Counted from the first letter of the stretch, positions 35,789-44,828 are shown. The stretch: DNA of 48,553 nt from Candidatus Bathycorpusculum acetigenes (GCA_009781675.1 WQVG01000007.1:1-48553); one strand, 5' to 3'. Program-made: numbers and translations. The notes: generated by a model from the sequence alone, not told the origin.

Positions 35789-36202
35789 ATGCGCAGAAGC
35801 ATAACCGTAACCCCAGAAAACGACAAAAAAATCCTACTCACAAAAGGCAGATTCCTAACAGGAGACGCTCCCCTAGACATCGACTACACCACAATGATTA
35901 ACATATTCCTCGAACTCGGACACAAAGTCATGACCGCAGCATGGACAGAAATCACAAATCCCAACGTCGTAATTGACAAAAACGACATAGTTGAAACCTT
36001 CAAAAAATACGCCTTCAACAGCGAACTCAAAGAAGAAGCAGTCGGCGACCAAGTCACCGAAATAGTCTTCAAAAAACTCATAGAGCAAGCCCGCCTAGCT
36101 GAACAGCAACAACTCACACAAAAAGAACCCACACCAGTCCTGCCCCCACAACAACAGCAAACTGAATCGGATATTGGAAAAACACAGAAATACGTCTCAT
36201 AA
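35789..36202 (+). CDS. unknown protein leading the grpE-dnaK operon
   Basis: A 137-residue soluble protein starting MRRSITVTPENDKKILLTKG. The middle is helical and acidic (DIVETFKKYAFNSELKEEAV), followed by a Gln/Pro-rich tail (a PVLPPQQQQ segment). It lies 23 bases before grpE on the same strand, downstream of the palindrome and TATA box, so it is heat-shock co-expressed. I recognise no family. It is perhaps a lineage-specific chaperone partner or regulator. Confidence 0.8.
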   Translation: MRRSITVTPENDKKILLTKGRFLTGDAPLDIDYTTMINIFLELGHKVMTAAWTEITNPNVVIDKNDIVETFKKYAFNSELKEEAVGDQVTEIVFKKLIEQARLAEQQQLTQKEPTPVLPPQQQQTESDIGKTQKYVS

Positions 36203-36225
36203 TAACCACGATAGAGGTTAAATTT

Positions 36226-36747
36226 ATGGTAGAAAACAAAGAAAAAAACAAACCTCAAGAAGCAACGGATTCCGAAAAAGACTTCAAAAAACTCCTAGAC
36301 ATAGAAAAACAAAAAACTGAAGAATACCTCAATAAATTACAATATCTGCAAGCAGATTTTGAAAACCAAAAAAAACGCTTTGATCGCGAAACCGAAAATA
36401 TAAAAAAATACTGTAACGAACGTATAATCACCGAACTCTTAGACATCGTCGATGAGCTGGACTTAGCCCTTAAAGCCGTTAAAGACTCAAAAGATCCGCA
36501 AAAACAGCTCGTTGATGGAGTCGAGATGACTCTAAAGAAACTCAGAAAAATTCTTGAGCAGGAAGGGGTCTCACAAATATCGTGCACACAAGGCACAATT
36601 TTTGATCCTGCATGCCACAACGCTATTGCCGCAGAAGAACGCGAAGACGTTCAGGCATGCATAATCATTGAAGAAATCCGAAGAGGTTACAAAATCAAAG
36701 ATAAGGTGCTGCGTCCCAGCATCGTTAGAGTAACAAAACCAAAATAA
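36226..36747 (+). CDS. grpE: GrpE nucleotide exchange factor
   Basis: A 173-residue DnaK nucleotide exchange factor. It has a charged N-terminus, long coiled coil (YLNKLQYLQADFENQKKRFD), LLDIVDELDLALKAV, and the C-terminal beta domain with FDPACHNAIAAEE and RGYKIKDKVLRPSIVRVTK. ATG 36226, between the unknown gene and dnaK, all in one transcript. Confidence 0.95.
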   Translation: MVENKEKNKPQEATDSEKDFKKLLDIEKQKTEEYLNKLQYLQADFENQKKRFDRETENIKKYCNERIITELLDIVDELDLALKAVKDSKDPQKQLVDGVEMTLKKLRKILEQEGVSQISCTQGTIFDPACHNAIAAEEREDVQACIIIEEIRRGYKIKDKVLRPSIVRVTKPK

Positions 36748-36768
36748 ATTTAAAATGGAGAAAAAACA

Positions 36769-38679
36769 ATGAGTACCCAAAAATCCAATCAAAAAGTTTT
36801 AGGAATCGACTTAGGAACAACCAATTCAGCAGCCGCTATATATGAGGGTGGACACGCAACTGTCATTCCAAGCGCTGAAGGCCCAACGATGGCGGGCAAA
36901 ATGTTTCCCTCCGTAGTTGCCTTCACAAAAGACGGCCAGCTACTAGTGGGTGAACCAGCAAAACGCCAAGCCACAACCAATCCCGAAGGAACTATCTTTG
37001 AGATCAAACGAAAGATGGGCACCAACTACAAGGCCGATATATATGGCAAACAATACAGCCCTCAACAGATATCTGCTTTTATACTCCAGAAAATCAAAAA
37101 AGACGCTGAAACATACCTCGGCGGCACCATTAACAAAGCAGTAATCACCGTACCCGCCCACTTCGACGACAACCAGCGCCAAGCTACCAAAGACGCAGGC
37201 GAAATCGCAGGCTTCGAAGTTATGCGCATCATCAACGAACCCACAGCCGCATGCCTTGCATATGGCATCGACAAACTTGAACATGAAATGAAAATCCTCG
37301 TCTTTAGCTTCGGAGGCGGAACCCACGATGTGACCCTTATGGACTTTGGAAAAGGCGTTTTCCAAGTACTAAGCACAAGCGGTGACACCCAACTAGGCGG
37401 AACCGACGTGGACAAAGCAATCATGGACTACATCCTCGAAGAATTCAAACGCCAAACAGGCGTAAATGTCTCCAACGACCGCATGGCTATGTCCCGGTTA
37501 AAAGACGCCGCCGAAAAAGCAAAAATCGAACTTTCAACACTTATGAGCACCGATATCGACCTGCCATTTCTAACCGCCGACGCATCAGGACCCAAACACC
37601 TCCACCTCACACTAACCCGCACAAAACTTGAATCATTAGCACAACCCATCGTAGAAAAAACTAAACCAACCCTGCTAAAAGCCCTCGAAGACGCCAAACT
37701 CAACCCCCAACAAGTAGACAAAATCATCCTAATCGGCGGTATGACCAGAATGCCCCTTGTCCAACGCTTCGTAGAACAAATCCTAGGCAAAGCACCCGAA
37801 CGAGGTATCGACCCCATGGAATCCGTCGCCATCGGCGCAGCCATCCAAGCAGGTGTTGTCACAGGCGAAGTCACCGATCTACTGCTACTCGATGTTACCC
37901 CACTCTCGTTAGGCGTTGAAACCATGGGCGGCGTCATGACAAAAGTACTCGACAAAAACACCACTATCCCCACCAAACGTAGCCAAGTTTTCAGCACCGC
38001 AGCAGACTTCCAAACCGCAGTAACTATCCACGTACTACAAGGCGAACGGACCATGTCATCTGACAACGTCTCACTAGGCGAATTCAACCTTGTCGATCTA
38101 CCACCCGCACCCAGAGGAGTCCCACAAATAGAGGTAACATTTGACATAGACGCAAACGGCATCCTAAATGTAACCGCCAAAGACCGCGGCACAGGCAAAC
38201 AAGCAAAAATTACCATCACTGCCTCAACCAAACTCTCCAAAGAAGAAAAAGACCGCCTCATAAACGAAGCCGAACAATTCGCCGACCAAGACCGCAAAAA
38301 GAAAGAAGAAGCAGAAACACGTAACACAGCCGACAGCCTCATATACACAGCAGAACGCACCAAAAACGACTTAGCCGGCAAAATTAGCACAGAAGAAACC
38401 GCAAAAATTGATACCGCAATCACAGAACTCAAAAACGCCCTAGCAAGCAACGATACAGCACAAATGAAAGCCAAATCTGATGAACTCCAAAAGGTATTAC
38501 AAGACATCGGAACCAAAGTCTACCAACAAGCCGCCGCAGAAGCCGCTAAACAGCAACAAGCTCAAGGACAAGCCGGACCACAACCCGGTACAGAACAACA
38601 ACCGCCCCCCGCTAGTGGACCCGAATCAAGAACCTCAGACGAAAATGTGGTTGACGCAGAAGACTACAAAGTAAAATAA
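36769..38679 (+). CDS. dnaK: DnaK (Hsp70) chaperone
   Basis: A 636-residue Hsp70. ATPase motifs [39 protein letters not shown] and [13 protein letters not shown], and phosphate-2-type [15 protein letters not shown]. The usual D-L-G-G-G reads S-F-G-G-G here. The substrate domain follows ([18 protein letters not shown]), then the lid, and a Gln/Pro-rich C-terminal tail. It is at the end of the operon with grpE. Hsp70 in archaea is generally thought to have come from bacteria by transfer. Confidence 0.96.
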   Translation: MSTQKSNQKVLGIDLGTTNSAAAIYEGGHATVIPSAEGPTMAGKMFPSVVAFTKDGQLLVGEPAKRQATTNPEGTIFEIKRKMGTNYKADIYGKQYSPQQISAFILQKIKKDAETYLGGTINKAVITVPAHFDDNQRQATKDAGEIAGFEVMRIINEPTAACLAYGIDKLEHEMKILVFSFGGGTHDVTLMDFGKGVFQVLSTSGDTQLGGTDVDKAIMDYILEEFKRQTGVNVSNDRMAMSRLKDAAEKAKIELSTLMSTDIDLPFLTADASGPKHLHLTLTRTKLESLAQPIVEKTKPTLLKALEDAKLNPQQVDKIILIGGMTRMPLVQRFVEQILGKAPERGIDPMESVAIGAAIQAGVVTGEVTDLLLLDVTPLSLGVETMGGVMTKVLDKNTTIPTKRSQVFSTAADFQTAVTIHVLQGERTMSSDNVSLGEFNLVDLPPAPRGVPQIEVTFDIDANGILNVTAKDRGTGKQAKITITASTKLSKEEKDRLINEAEQFADQDRKKKEEAETRNTADSLIYTAERTKNDLAGKISTEETAKIDTAITELKNALASNDTAQMKAKSDELQKVLQDIGTKVYQQAAAEAAKQQQAQGQAGPQPGTEQQPPPASGPESRTSDENVVDAEDYKVK

Positions 38680-38697
38680 ACTAAATAACAACCAACA

Positions 38698-38716
38698 CTT
38701 TTTTTATTTATTTTTT
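38698..38716 (+). terminator. poly-T terminator of the dnaK operon
   Basis: A run of T residues (CTTTTTTTATTTATTTTTT pattern) starting about 20 bases after the dnaK stop, the usual archaeal signal for transcription end without a hairpin. Confidence 0.55.
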
Positions 38717-38979
38717 AATTTAATAAATTGATGACTATTTTATTTAATTATGATTCTGTTGAATCTGTTATGTGCTTAAATAACTTTAACTATTAGTGGC
38801 ACTTTTTGTATTGATTATTATATGCTAAAAGAAAATGTTATCGATATCTCTATGGCATTAAAAAAAGATTTTAAGACTCAACCATGGCTTATGGTGCAGA
38901 TGAAATAGTAAACTCTAAAACTGCCAAATATTAGATAGTAATTTAAATGAGTTTTCTTAACTAAGCTCTGTGTGGCTGT
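38717..38979. other. AT-rich spacer, no gene seen
   Basis: Very AT-rich, with no coding character. The acetyltransferase promoter must be near its right end (no sharp TATA box singled out). Confidence 0.45.
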
Positions 38980-39567
38980 ATGGGACCTCTATCTTGGATT
39001 AATCATGCATTCTCGGTACTTCCTAAAAATTGGACTGAACAATATCGAAAACGTTTTCATTATGTTGGGAAGCACTTAGTAGTTAACGGCAAAATAGACC
39101 TTGTTGGCAACGTCAGCGTTGGCGATAGCGTAATGATTGAGGGGGGTGCAAGATTATTAGCTATACGAAATGGGATGATAAAGATTGGTGGGTACAATTA
39201 TATTGAGGCCGCCGCAATTTCAGCCACCCACAGCATCGAAATAGGTAACTATGTTGTAATAAGTAACAATGTTCTAATCATAGATCATGATGGCTATGGT
39301 TTAGATGGTAATACTGCCATAGAGAAACCAGTTAAAATCGGTAATCATGTGTGGATAGGTATACGTGCCATAATTCTTAAGGGTGTTACAATAGGCGATA
39401 ATTCTGTAATTGGTGCCGGTGCTGTTGTAACAAATGATGTTGAACCCAATTCTCTTGTAGCAGGCAACCCTGCAAAAAAAATTCGCGATACGAAAGGCTA
39501 TACTATACATACACCTGAACATGGACCTACTTTTTATCCCACACCAAAATACTGGGCGCCACCATAA
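38980..39567 (+). CDS. left-handed beta-helix acyltransferase (hexapeptide repeat)
   Basis: A 195-residue protein with repeated hexapeptides ([LIV]G-x-x-[VI]) from about residue 50 to 165, including IKIGNHVWIGIRAIILKGVT and IGDNSVIGAGAVVTNDV. The ends NSLVAGNPAKKIRD are diagnostic for the maltose/galactoside O-acetyltransferase-like group. It probably acetylates a sugar or nucleotide-sugar for cell-surface glycans. It stands alone. Confidence 0.9.
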   Translation: MGPLSWINHAFSVLPKNWTEQYRKRFHYVGKHLVVNGKIDLVGNVSVGDSVMIEGGARLLAIRNGMIKIGGYNYIEAAAISATHSIEIGNYVVISNNVLIIDHDGYGLDGNTAIEKPVKIGNHVWIGIRAIILKGVTIGDNSVIGAGAVVTNDVEPNSLVAGNPAKKIRDTKGYTIHTPEHGPTFYPTPKYWAPP

Positions 39568-39707
39568 AAATCATGGAAATCACTACACCGTCATTTTCTA
39601 TTTTTATGCTTTAACGCATTATTGTTGCCATCCTTATAAGGCCTGGAGGAGTAAAAAGTTAGGTGTACCTCACCTGATCAGGATCGTTTAAAGTTTTGGT
39701 GTCACCC

Positions 39708-39724
39708 GTCTGTGGGTCACAGAC
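39708..39724. promoter_or_regulatory. inverted repeat upstream of the radical SAM/SPASM gene
   Basis: GTCTGTG-GGT-CACAGAC, perfect 7-base arms, 3-base spacer. A TTTAAA box at 39687-39692 would start transcription near 39716, so the repeat lies at the start. Candidate operator or leader hairpin. Confidence 0.5.
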
Positions 39725-39790
39725 AGTCTGGTGTTAACTGTTATATATCGTGTTAAACCAATACTACCTCACAGAGGAGGAGATATAGAT

Positions 39791-40870
39791 TTGACAAGTG
39801 TTGGTCCCTTACTTATTGTTCCTTGGCGTTGCACGTTTGCCTGTAATGGTATCTGTGCTCACTGTGTTTCAGCGGGTAAACCTGCCGCCAAAGATGAGGT
39901 TGATACAAAAACTGCTTTTCATATAGTTGATGAAATCAGCAGGTTTGGTGCTAGCTTCTTTGGTATCACTGGTGGGGAACCTTTTTTGCGTGATGATCTC
40001 TTTGAGGTGCTTGACTATGCAACAGCCAAGGGCTTAAGCACAAGCATAATCACCGATGGGCGTCTCCTTACTGAAGAACTCATCCAGAAAATCATCAAAA
40101 ATAAAACAAAAATATCAATAAGTATAGACGGCGGACCCCAAATCAACGATATCATACGCGGAGAAGACGTCTACAAAAAAGCCGTCAAAGCCATAGAACT
40201 ATTCCAACATGAAGGCCTGCTCAACGTGCTTGTCTACACTTTTGCCAACAAGGGTAAAGTCACAAACGTAAACGAAGCAGATATGATTCATGTGCTAGAT
40301 ATTGCCAACAAGTTCGACGCCCGTTGGGTCGTATTTCACGGAATGATTCCCTACAGTAACAATCCAGACTACCTAAAAGCCGATCCCACACCCGCACAAT
40401 ATGAGTGGGCATGCAACAAACTCTACGATCTAACCCAACACTACAACGGTAAACCAAACATAAACGTCTACATCCCCTTCTATGCTCGAGTCGCCAAACA
40501 GCGGGGCATGCCTGACTTTGAGAAGTGGTACAGTAGCTTCTTTTTGGGCCGATGCTTCTTTGGTAACTTCATGAGTATTGCCGAAAACGGTGACGTCATT
40601 CCCTGTAGTTACAATGACGCTTATCGAATCGGAAACGTCAAAAATATCAACTTAAAGCAAGTCTGGGATGATATGCAAAACAATGATTTCTTCAACAAAA
40701 TCAAAGACAAAACCAATCTCAAGGGTAAATGCGGCGTTTGCGAATACAAAGAGCTCTGTGGCGGATGCCGCTCAGCAGCATTGTTCTACACCGGAGATAT
40801 TTTAGGCTCAGACCCAAGATGCGGCTATATACCTACAGCGATTCGAAACAAACCCCAAAACAGCACCTAA
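39791..40870 (+). CDS. radical SAM / SPASM-domain protein
   Basis: A 359-residue radical SAM enzyme. The cluster motif is CNGICAHC (CX3CX2C), preceded by WRCTFA. ITGGEPFLRDDL contacts SAM. C-terminal auxiliary clusters include RCFFGNFMSIAENGDVIPCS and CGVCEYKELCGGCRSAA. A strong Shine-Dalgarno-like GAGGAGG at about 39774-39780 precedes the TTG at 39791, which I prefer to the GTG at 39731. It is of PqqE/AlbA-like type, so the substrate may be a peptide, but no precursor peptide gene is obvious nearby. Confidence 0.85.
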   Translation: MTSVGPLLIVPWRCTFACNGICAHCVSAGKPAAKDEVDTKTAFHIVDEISRFGASFFGITGGEPFLRDDLFEVLDYATAKGLSTSIITDGRLLTEELIQKIIKNKTKISISIDGGPQINDIIRGEDVYKKAVKAIELFQHEGLLNVLVYTFANKGKVTNVNEADMIHVLDIANKFDARWVVFHGMIPYSNNPDYLKADPTPAQYEWACNKLYDLTQHYNGKPNINVYIPFYARVAKQRGMPDFEKWYSSFFLGRCFFGNFMSIAENGDVIPCSYNDAYRIGNVKNINLKQVWDDMQNNDFFNKIKDKTNLKGKCGVCEYKELCGGCRSAALFYTGDILGSDPRCGYIPTAIRNKPQNST

Positions 40871-41509
40871 ACAATCCCTGATCTATATGATCCGTAAACA
40901 GATCAACGTTAAAAAATCAATCGGACTGTTACCCAAGTATACTTCTCTTTTAACTCTCAGAGCACATAATTGTTTTATGAGTCAATCCATAGTTTAACGT
41001 GACGTCCATGGCTAATCCCACCCAACCGTTGTCACCACAGCCTAAAATCAAAAAACACAGAGCAGTTCGAATTCTATTGTTTGTTATCTGTTCCTTTTCG
41101 ATGTTTTGGGTTCCTGATACATACGTAGCTCCGAGCGCATGTACAACTGGGCTTTGAGCAACCGATGGTAGGTGAATACATAAAAAACTACTAAGAAGGG
41201 CAGGGTATCTCCCTAAAAACAAAAGTCATCGTTATCACTGGATAATAATCCTCTTCTCAAGTAATCTTTGTGTTAAACGAACTTTTGATTGTACAGATGA
41301 TACTGCTGGCTATCGCAATTGGCGTAAGTCTGCACCTGATTAGACTGCTAACATTCAAAAACCAGGCCTAACCTGACAAAGTGCCGTTTGTCAATGAAAA
41401 CAACTGCGCTCTCAGCTATAACTCGAGATGTGACAAACCATGGTTAGGTCCTCTTAATCATAGAACTTTTATAGTGTTTCTGCCTGCTAAACTATCAAGT
41501 TACAGAGGA
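40871..41509. other. spacer with two doubtful short membrane frames
   Basis: No confident gene. A 49-residue frame at 41008-41157 (MANPTQPLSPQPKIKKHR start, then one hydrophobic helix) and a 33-residue frame at 41270-41371 (GTG, one hydrophobic helix, MILLAIAIGVSLHLIRLL core) could be tiny membrane proteins or ends of a decayed membrane gene. A TTTTATAGT box at about 41466-41474 probably serves the DUF362 gene. Confidence 0.4.
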
Positions 41510-41962
41510 ATGAATTTGACCGTACACCTTCTACCCTGGGATAAGAGCCGTAATTTGCTTGAGCAAGCAAACCGTCTCTATGACAAAGCCGCAACATTTG
41601 ACTGTATAGAAGCAGGAGATTTAGTCGCCGTTAAACTGCACGTGGGTGAATTTGGTAACCCCAACTATGTCCAACCCTGTTTTGTTCACGAAATTGTGCG
41701 AAAAATCAAAGAGCGCGGCGGCAAACCCTTTCTTACAGACTCAAATACCTACTACTTAGCACAACGCCACAACGCTGTCGACCACATGCAAACCGCACTG
41801 ATAAACGGCTTTAACCTTGCCCCATTCATCGTTGCCGACGGTTTAAAAAGCGAAAACTTTACCCTCATCGAAACTAAAGGTGTTCTAAATGAAATCGAGG
41901 TTTCAGGTGCCATAATCCAAGCCGATGCAATGATAGTCATTAGCCATTGTAAAGGAAAGTGA
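41510..41962 (+). pseudogene. DUF362-family protein, 3' part missing (split by the element)
   Basis: Starts at ATG 41510, or TTG 41516 with GAGG before it. DLVAVKLHVGEFGNPNYVQP and KPFLTDSNTYY are DUF362 signatures. It ends after VISHCKGK at about residue 150. Full-length members continue with a GFGG...KNLGMGC-like segment and reach about 360-390 residues. The stop is followed 46 bases later by the integrase gene. The break therefore marks the left attachment site of the element. The upstream open frame to 41381 is not family-like. I infer the missing half lies beyond the window at the right end of the element. Confidence 0.7.
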
Positions 41963-41965
41963 GTC
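41935..41965 (+). other. candidate left attachment site (attL)
   Basis: DUF362 coding similarity ends within this stretch (codons for ISHCKG, around CATTGTAAAGG). AT-rich sequence with a changed character begins right after it, and the integrase starts at 42009. The attL core should be repeated at the right end, which is outside the window. Confidence 0.45.
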
Positions 41966-42008
41966 AGTAAGAAATATTTATGTACTATAGGCTATATTTG
42001 TTGCCTGG

Positions 42009-43130
42009 ATGACAAATATGCCCGGTATAAAACTAACAGAAAGATCCAGATATAAATTCGAACAGCATTTTGGTAAATCATTCGAAGACTTTGTCACAGT
42101 TAAAAATGCAACTGAAACTCTATCAGATGCATCTAAGAGCAATTATGGCCGCGATTTACGGAACTTTTTTATGTGGTTAAACGAGAATCCCGATCAAGTG
42201 ATTGCCAATCGAAAAATACAACTCAAAGCAGACGATGAAACCTCGGATCACTACGAACGTAAGGTACGAGCATACAAAAAATACTTAGAAAAAAAACACC
42301 AAACGGGCAGAAGCATAGCAGGTCAAATTGGGCGCATACAAGGTTTTTTTGCAAACAACTCTAGTCATTTTCGCCTAGAGCTTGGTAAACTGAACTATAA
42401 CAAAGCGCGTAAAGTTCCAAAATACAGTCCAGACAACTTAGTATGTCGAGAAATCTATAGTTTTTGTGATTCCTCTCGTGACCGCCTAATCTTTGTCTTA
42501 GCCTGTCAATATGGTTTAAATCCAATTGACATAGCAGAAGGTGATTGGTTTAATCTTCCAACAGAACCTTTCAAATATTACGAGAGTAGCCGGTCAAAAA
42601 CTGGCGAAATCTGGCGCAGTGTCACGACATCTGAGCTTGTTCAAGAGTTAGCGGCCTATAAAAAAATCCGAGGTGAACCCCGTAACAGCAGACTTAACCC
42701 TGAACTTTTTTTTAAGAGCCGAGAGGGTTTCCTAAATGCCGCGGGTGTAAGTCAGGTGTTGTCTGCGTTGATTAAGAAGGCGGGTTATGGTGATGTTGTT
42801 GGGTTTAAGCCGACGGCTTTTCGGGATGGGTTGGAGGATGCTATGGTGGATGCTGGGTTGCCTAATAAGGTGAAGGAGGCTATGATGGGCCATGCAGGTG
42901 ATATTGAGCATCAGTACGGCGGTCAGAAGAAGCTGGAGCAGCGTTTTGTGGAGGCTATGCAGAGGCTCTATCCGTTTATCAGCTTAACCAAAACTGCCAC
43001 TATGGGTGGGGGTTTGGGGGTTAGTGTTAGTGTGGGGGATCTTAATCCTGAGGTGCAGACTTTGATTGGGCGGTTGATTGAGGAGAAGGTGCGTGAGGCG
43101 TTGCAGAAGAGCGGGGCCGCCGGTGTTTAG
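42009..43130 (+). CDS. tyrosine recombinase / integrase
   Basis: A 373-residue tyrosine recombinase. N-terminal SAM-like/core-binding part about 20-130. The catalytic domain is recognisable from SRSKTGEIWRS (Lys), PTAFRDGLEDAM (Arg), MMGHAGDIEHQYGG (His and nucleophile Tyr). At the place of the first catalytic Arg the sequence reads CQYGLNPIDIAEGDW with Asn. A coiled-coil-like C-terminus (VQTLIGRLIEEKVREALQKS) may help assembly. Base use changes inside the gene: AT-rich with A-ending codons before about 42715, G/T-rich after. It is the leftmost gene of the element, next to attL. Confidence 0.88.
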   Translation: MTNMPGIKLTERSRYKFEQHFGKSFEDFVTVKNATETLSDASKSNYGRDLRNFFMWLNENPDQVIANRKIQLKADDETSDHYERKVRAYKKYLEKKHQTGRSIAGQIGRIQGFFANNSSHFRLELGKLNYNKARKVPKYSPDNLVCREIYSFCDSSRDRLIFVLACQYGLNPIDIAEGDWFNLPTEPFKYYESSRSKTGEIWRSVTTSELVQELAAYKKIRGEPRNSRLNPELFFKSREGFLNAAGVSQVLSALIKKAGYGDVVGFKPTAFRDGLEDAMVDAGLPNKVKEAMMGHAGDIEHQYGGQKKLEQRFVEAMQRLYPFISLTKTATMGGGLGVSVSVGDLNPEVQTLIGRLIEEKVREALQKSGAAGV

Positions 43131-43235
43131 TCGTGTTATATGCGTAGTGTGTGTTGCGATAAATGATTGCGGGCGCGCTTTATCCTTTGCCACAGCCCCA
43201 TTTTTTTGATTTTTTGGATTTTCGTCCCCTTTTTG

Positions 43236-43255
43236 CTGTCCCTTTTTTGGGACAG
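43236..43255. repeat. palindrome copy 1
   Basis: CTGTCCC-TTTTTT-GGGACAG, perfect 7-base arms around T6. The second copy is 125 bases to the right. A half-site GTCCCC with T run lies just before (about 43223-43233). Confidence 0.75.
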
Positions 43256-43321
43256 ATATTATGCGTTCTTCAAGTCTGATTTCCACATGTTGATTTTTAA
43301 CTGATTTATTTCATTTTTTTA

Positions 43322-43339
43322 CCCCCCCTCCCCCCCCCC
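43322..43339. repeat. poly-C tract
   Basis: A run of 17 C with a single T between the two palindromes. The minus strand is G-rich enough to form a G-quadruplex-like structure. This is the most extreme homopolymer tract in the window. Confidence 0.85.
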
Positions 43340-43360
43340 GAGTTTTAACTGAAACAATTT

Positions 43361-43380
43361 CTGTCCCTTTTTTGGGACAT
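43361..43380. repeat. palindrome copy 2
   Basis: CTGTCCC-TTTTTT-GGGACAT, 6-base perfect arms around T6, identical to copy 1 apart from the last base. It lies about 20 bases before the operon TATA box. Confidence 0.75.
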
Positions 43381-43400
43381 GAATCTTTTTGCACAAAACA

Positions 43401-43442
43401 TTATATATATCGCCATTTAATGAGTTATATGTAAAGGGGAAG
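43401..43442 (+). promoter_or_regulatory. promoter and ribosome site of the element operon
   Basis: TTATATATAT at 43401-43410 predicts an RNA start near 43432. AAAGGGGAAG at 43433-43442 precedes the TTG start at 43450. With palindrome 2 just upstream, this is the likely control point of the whole operon. Confidence 0.6.
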
Positions 43443-43449
43443 TGTTAAC

Positions 43450-43635
43450 TTGCCTGTAACTCAAACAATAAAGCCAGAAAACGCCTTCTGGATCAGCATC
43501 CAATCCCAAAACAGAATCCGCATCCCAAAAAACATAGTCGAATACCTAGGCGTCCAAAAAGGCGACCAACTCAAAATCAAAATCATCGAAACCCACCGCC
43601 TAACCAAAAAACCCCGGAGACGAACCTACCAATGA
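43450..43635 (+). CDS. AbrB/MazE-type swapped-hairpin DNA-binding protein
   Basis: A 61-residue protein with the AbrB-like core NRIRIPKNIVEYLGVQKGDQ followed by LKIKI, and a basic tail. TTG start. First gene of the element operon, next to the palindromes, so an autoregulator of the operon is the simplest reading. An antitoxin role is possible but no toxin partner is recognisable. Confidence 0.82.
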   Translation: MPVTQTIKPENAFWISIQSQNRIRIPKNIVEYLGVQKGDQLKIKIIETHRLTKKPRRRTYQ

Positions 43636-43859
43636 ACATAACCCTCACCCTAAACCCCCTCCAACTCTACGACGACCTCCTAGCCAAAAAACAACAAAAC
43701 GACCAAGAACACTACGGCGACCACGTCAAAACATTCTTCGAAACCTACGGCACACGCGACGAATTCATAAAAAAACTCACCCAAAACCTAAACCTACCCC
43801 CCGAACCCAAACAACCCCCAACCAAAAAAGAATCAACCCCAAAAACAGAGTTGAGGTGA
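43632..43859 (+). CDS. unknown element protein
   Basis: A 75-residue protein overlapping the AbrB gene by 4 bases (ATGA). Helical N-terminal half (LNPLQLYDDLLAKKQQNDQE), then a Pro/Lys-rich disordered tail. Codons are strongly A/C-ending as in its neighbours. No family recognised. Confidence 0.7.
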   Translation: MNITLTLNPLQLYDDLLAKKQQNDQEHYGDHVKTFFETYGTRDEFIKKLTQNLNLPPEPKQPPTKKESTPKTELR

Positions 43860-43866
43860 CCACACC

Positions 43867-44175
43867 ATGAGTGAGGAGTATCTCTTTGTAAACGCAACCA
43901 CCCAGTTTTTCACCCAGCTCCAAAAACACCTCACCAGCTGCGGCTTATCCCAAGCAGAAGTCGAAACCCTGCGATGTTTACTTGGTGACACCCAAACCAA
44001 CTATGAACACATACTAGCCGCGACTGAGGATCAGAACATTTTGGTTTTAAATGCCATATTCTGCGCAGGCATGCACTACCAAAAAACACAAAATCCCCCA
44101 GCACTCAAAGACATGCCCAAATTAATCGACCTCGAAGCTCCCCAAACACAAATTTCCAACAGCGAGGACCTCTAA
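43867..44175 (+). CDS. unknown element protein, tandem paralog 1
   Basis: A 102-residue helical protein with start ATG 43867. It shares with the next protein an ending block (NILVLNAIFCAGMHYQKTQN here, GFLCLTTAFQAGAHYYSQTQ there) and a similar upstream helix pair. The two are tandem duplicates that have diverged. No known domain. Confidence 0.72.
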   Translation: MSEEYLFVNATTQFFTQLQKHLTSCGLSQAEVETLRCLLGDTQTNYEHILAATEDQNILVLNAIFCAGMHYQKTQNPPALKDMPKLIDLEAPQTQISNSEDL

Positions 44176-44514
44176 ATGACAAACCCCCCAAACCCCCCAA
44201 ACCCCCCTGAGAACTGGGAAATAGTGCCGCTAAACACCCAAGACCGCTACGCACTAGTCGCGGCCATACGTGACTACCTCACCGCCGCAGTCAAACACTG
44301 CCAAACCCAATCCCTCCCCCCCGAAATCTCCAAAACACACCTAAAAGAAACCGCCCAAGAACACCTAAACCTCATCACCTCCTTAGCCCTCACCGACCGC
44401 GGCTTTCTCTGCCTCACTACCGCCTTCCAAGCCGGAGCCCACTACTACAGCCAAACCCAAAACAACCCCCAATCCCCACCCCAACCCAAACCAAAAGAAG
44501 AGAACCCCCCATGA
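44176..44514 (+). CDS. unknown element protein, tandem paralog 2
   Basis: 112 residues, starting immediately after the stop of its paralog. Pro/Asn-rich start, central helices (RYALVAAIRDYLTAAVKHC), the shared A-x-x-AG-x-HYxxTQN ending, and a Pro-rich tail. It overlaps the next gene by 4 bases. Confidence 0.72.
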   Translation: MTNPPNPPNPPENWEIVPLNTQDRYALVAAIRDYLTAAVKHCQTQSLPPEISKTHLKETAQEHLNLITSLALTDRGFLCLTTAFQAGAHYYSQTQNNPQSPPQPKPKEENPP

Positions 44515-44828
44515 CCACAACTCTAGATTTTAAACAGATGACCCCTAAAATGATTGAGGCCTGCAACGCACACGAAGCCCAAACCCGCCTAACCATACTC
44601 GAAAACGACACATACCAAACACACCCGACATACCCGACCCACGATACTAAGCCCCATGTCTGCAAAACCGCCCAACACCTCTGCAACAGCTGCGGCGCAC
44701 TTATTGAGCGCGAACAAAAATACACCCAACACGCCACCCAAATTGGATATGGCTACCCCGAGGGGCCGCATTATAGCTGGTTTTGGAAACACTACCCAGA
44801 GTGCCCCAAAAAGGAGGCCCCTGTGTGA
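44511..44828 (+). CDS. unknown element protein with CxxC
   Basis: 105 residues, ATG overlapping the upstream stop. Contains HVCKTAQHLCNSCGALIE and a later WFWKHYPECP, a zinc-type arrangement of four cysteines. The rest is polar with Thr-rich runs. The function is unknown. Confidence 0.72.
   Translation: MTTTLDFKQMTPKMIEACNAHEAQTRLTILENDTYQTHPTYPTHDTKPHVCKTAQHLCNSCGALIEREQKYTQHATQIGYGYPEGPHYSWFWKHYPECPKKEAPV

Noticed and set aside
37428-38516. Very long (362-codon) minus-strand frame inside dnaK
   Set aside because: A shadow frame caused by codon bias in dnaK, whose own reading is certain.
43450-43859. Toxin-antitoxin pair (AbrB-like protein plus next gene)
   Set aside because: The second protein has no toxin-family motif and a disordered Pro/Lys tail. 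Operon control by AbrB is the simpler reading.
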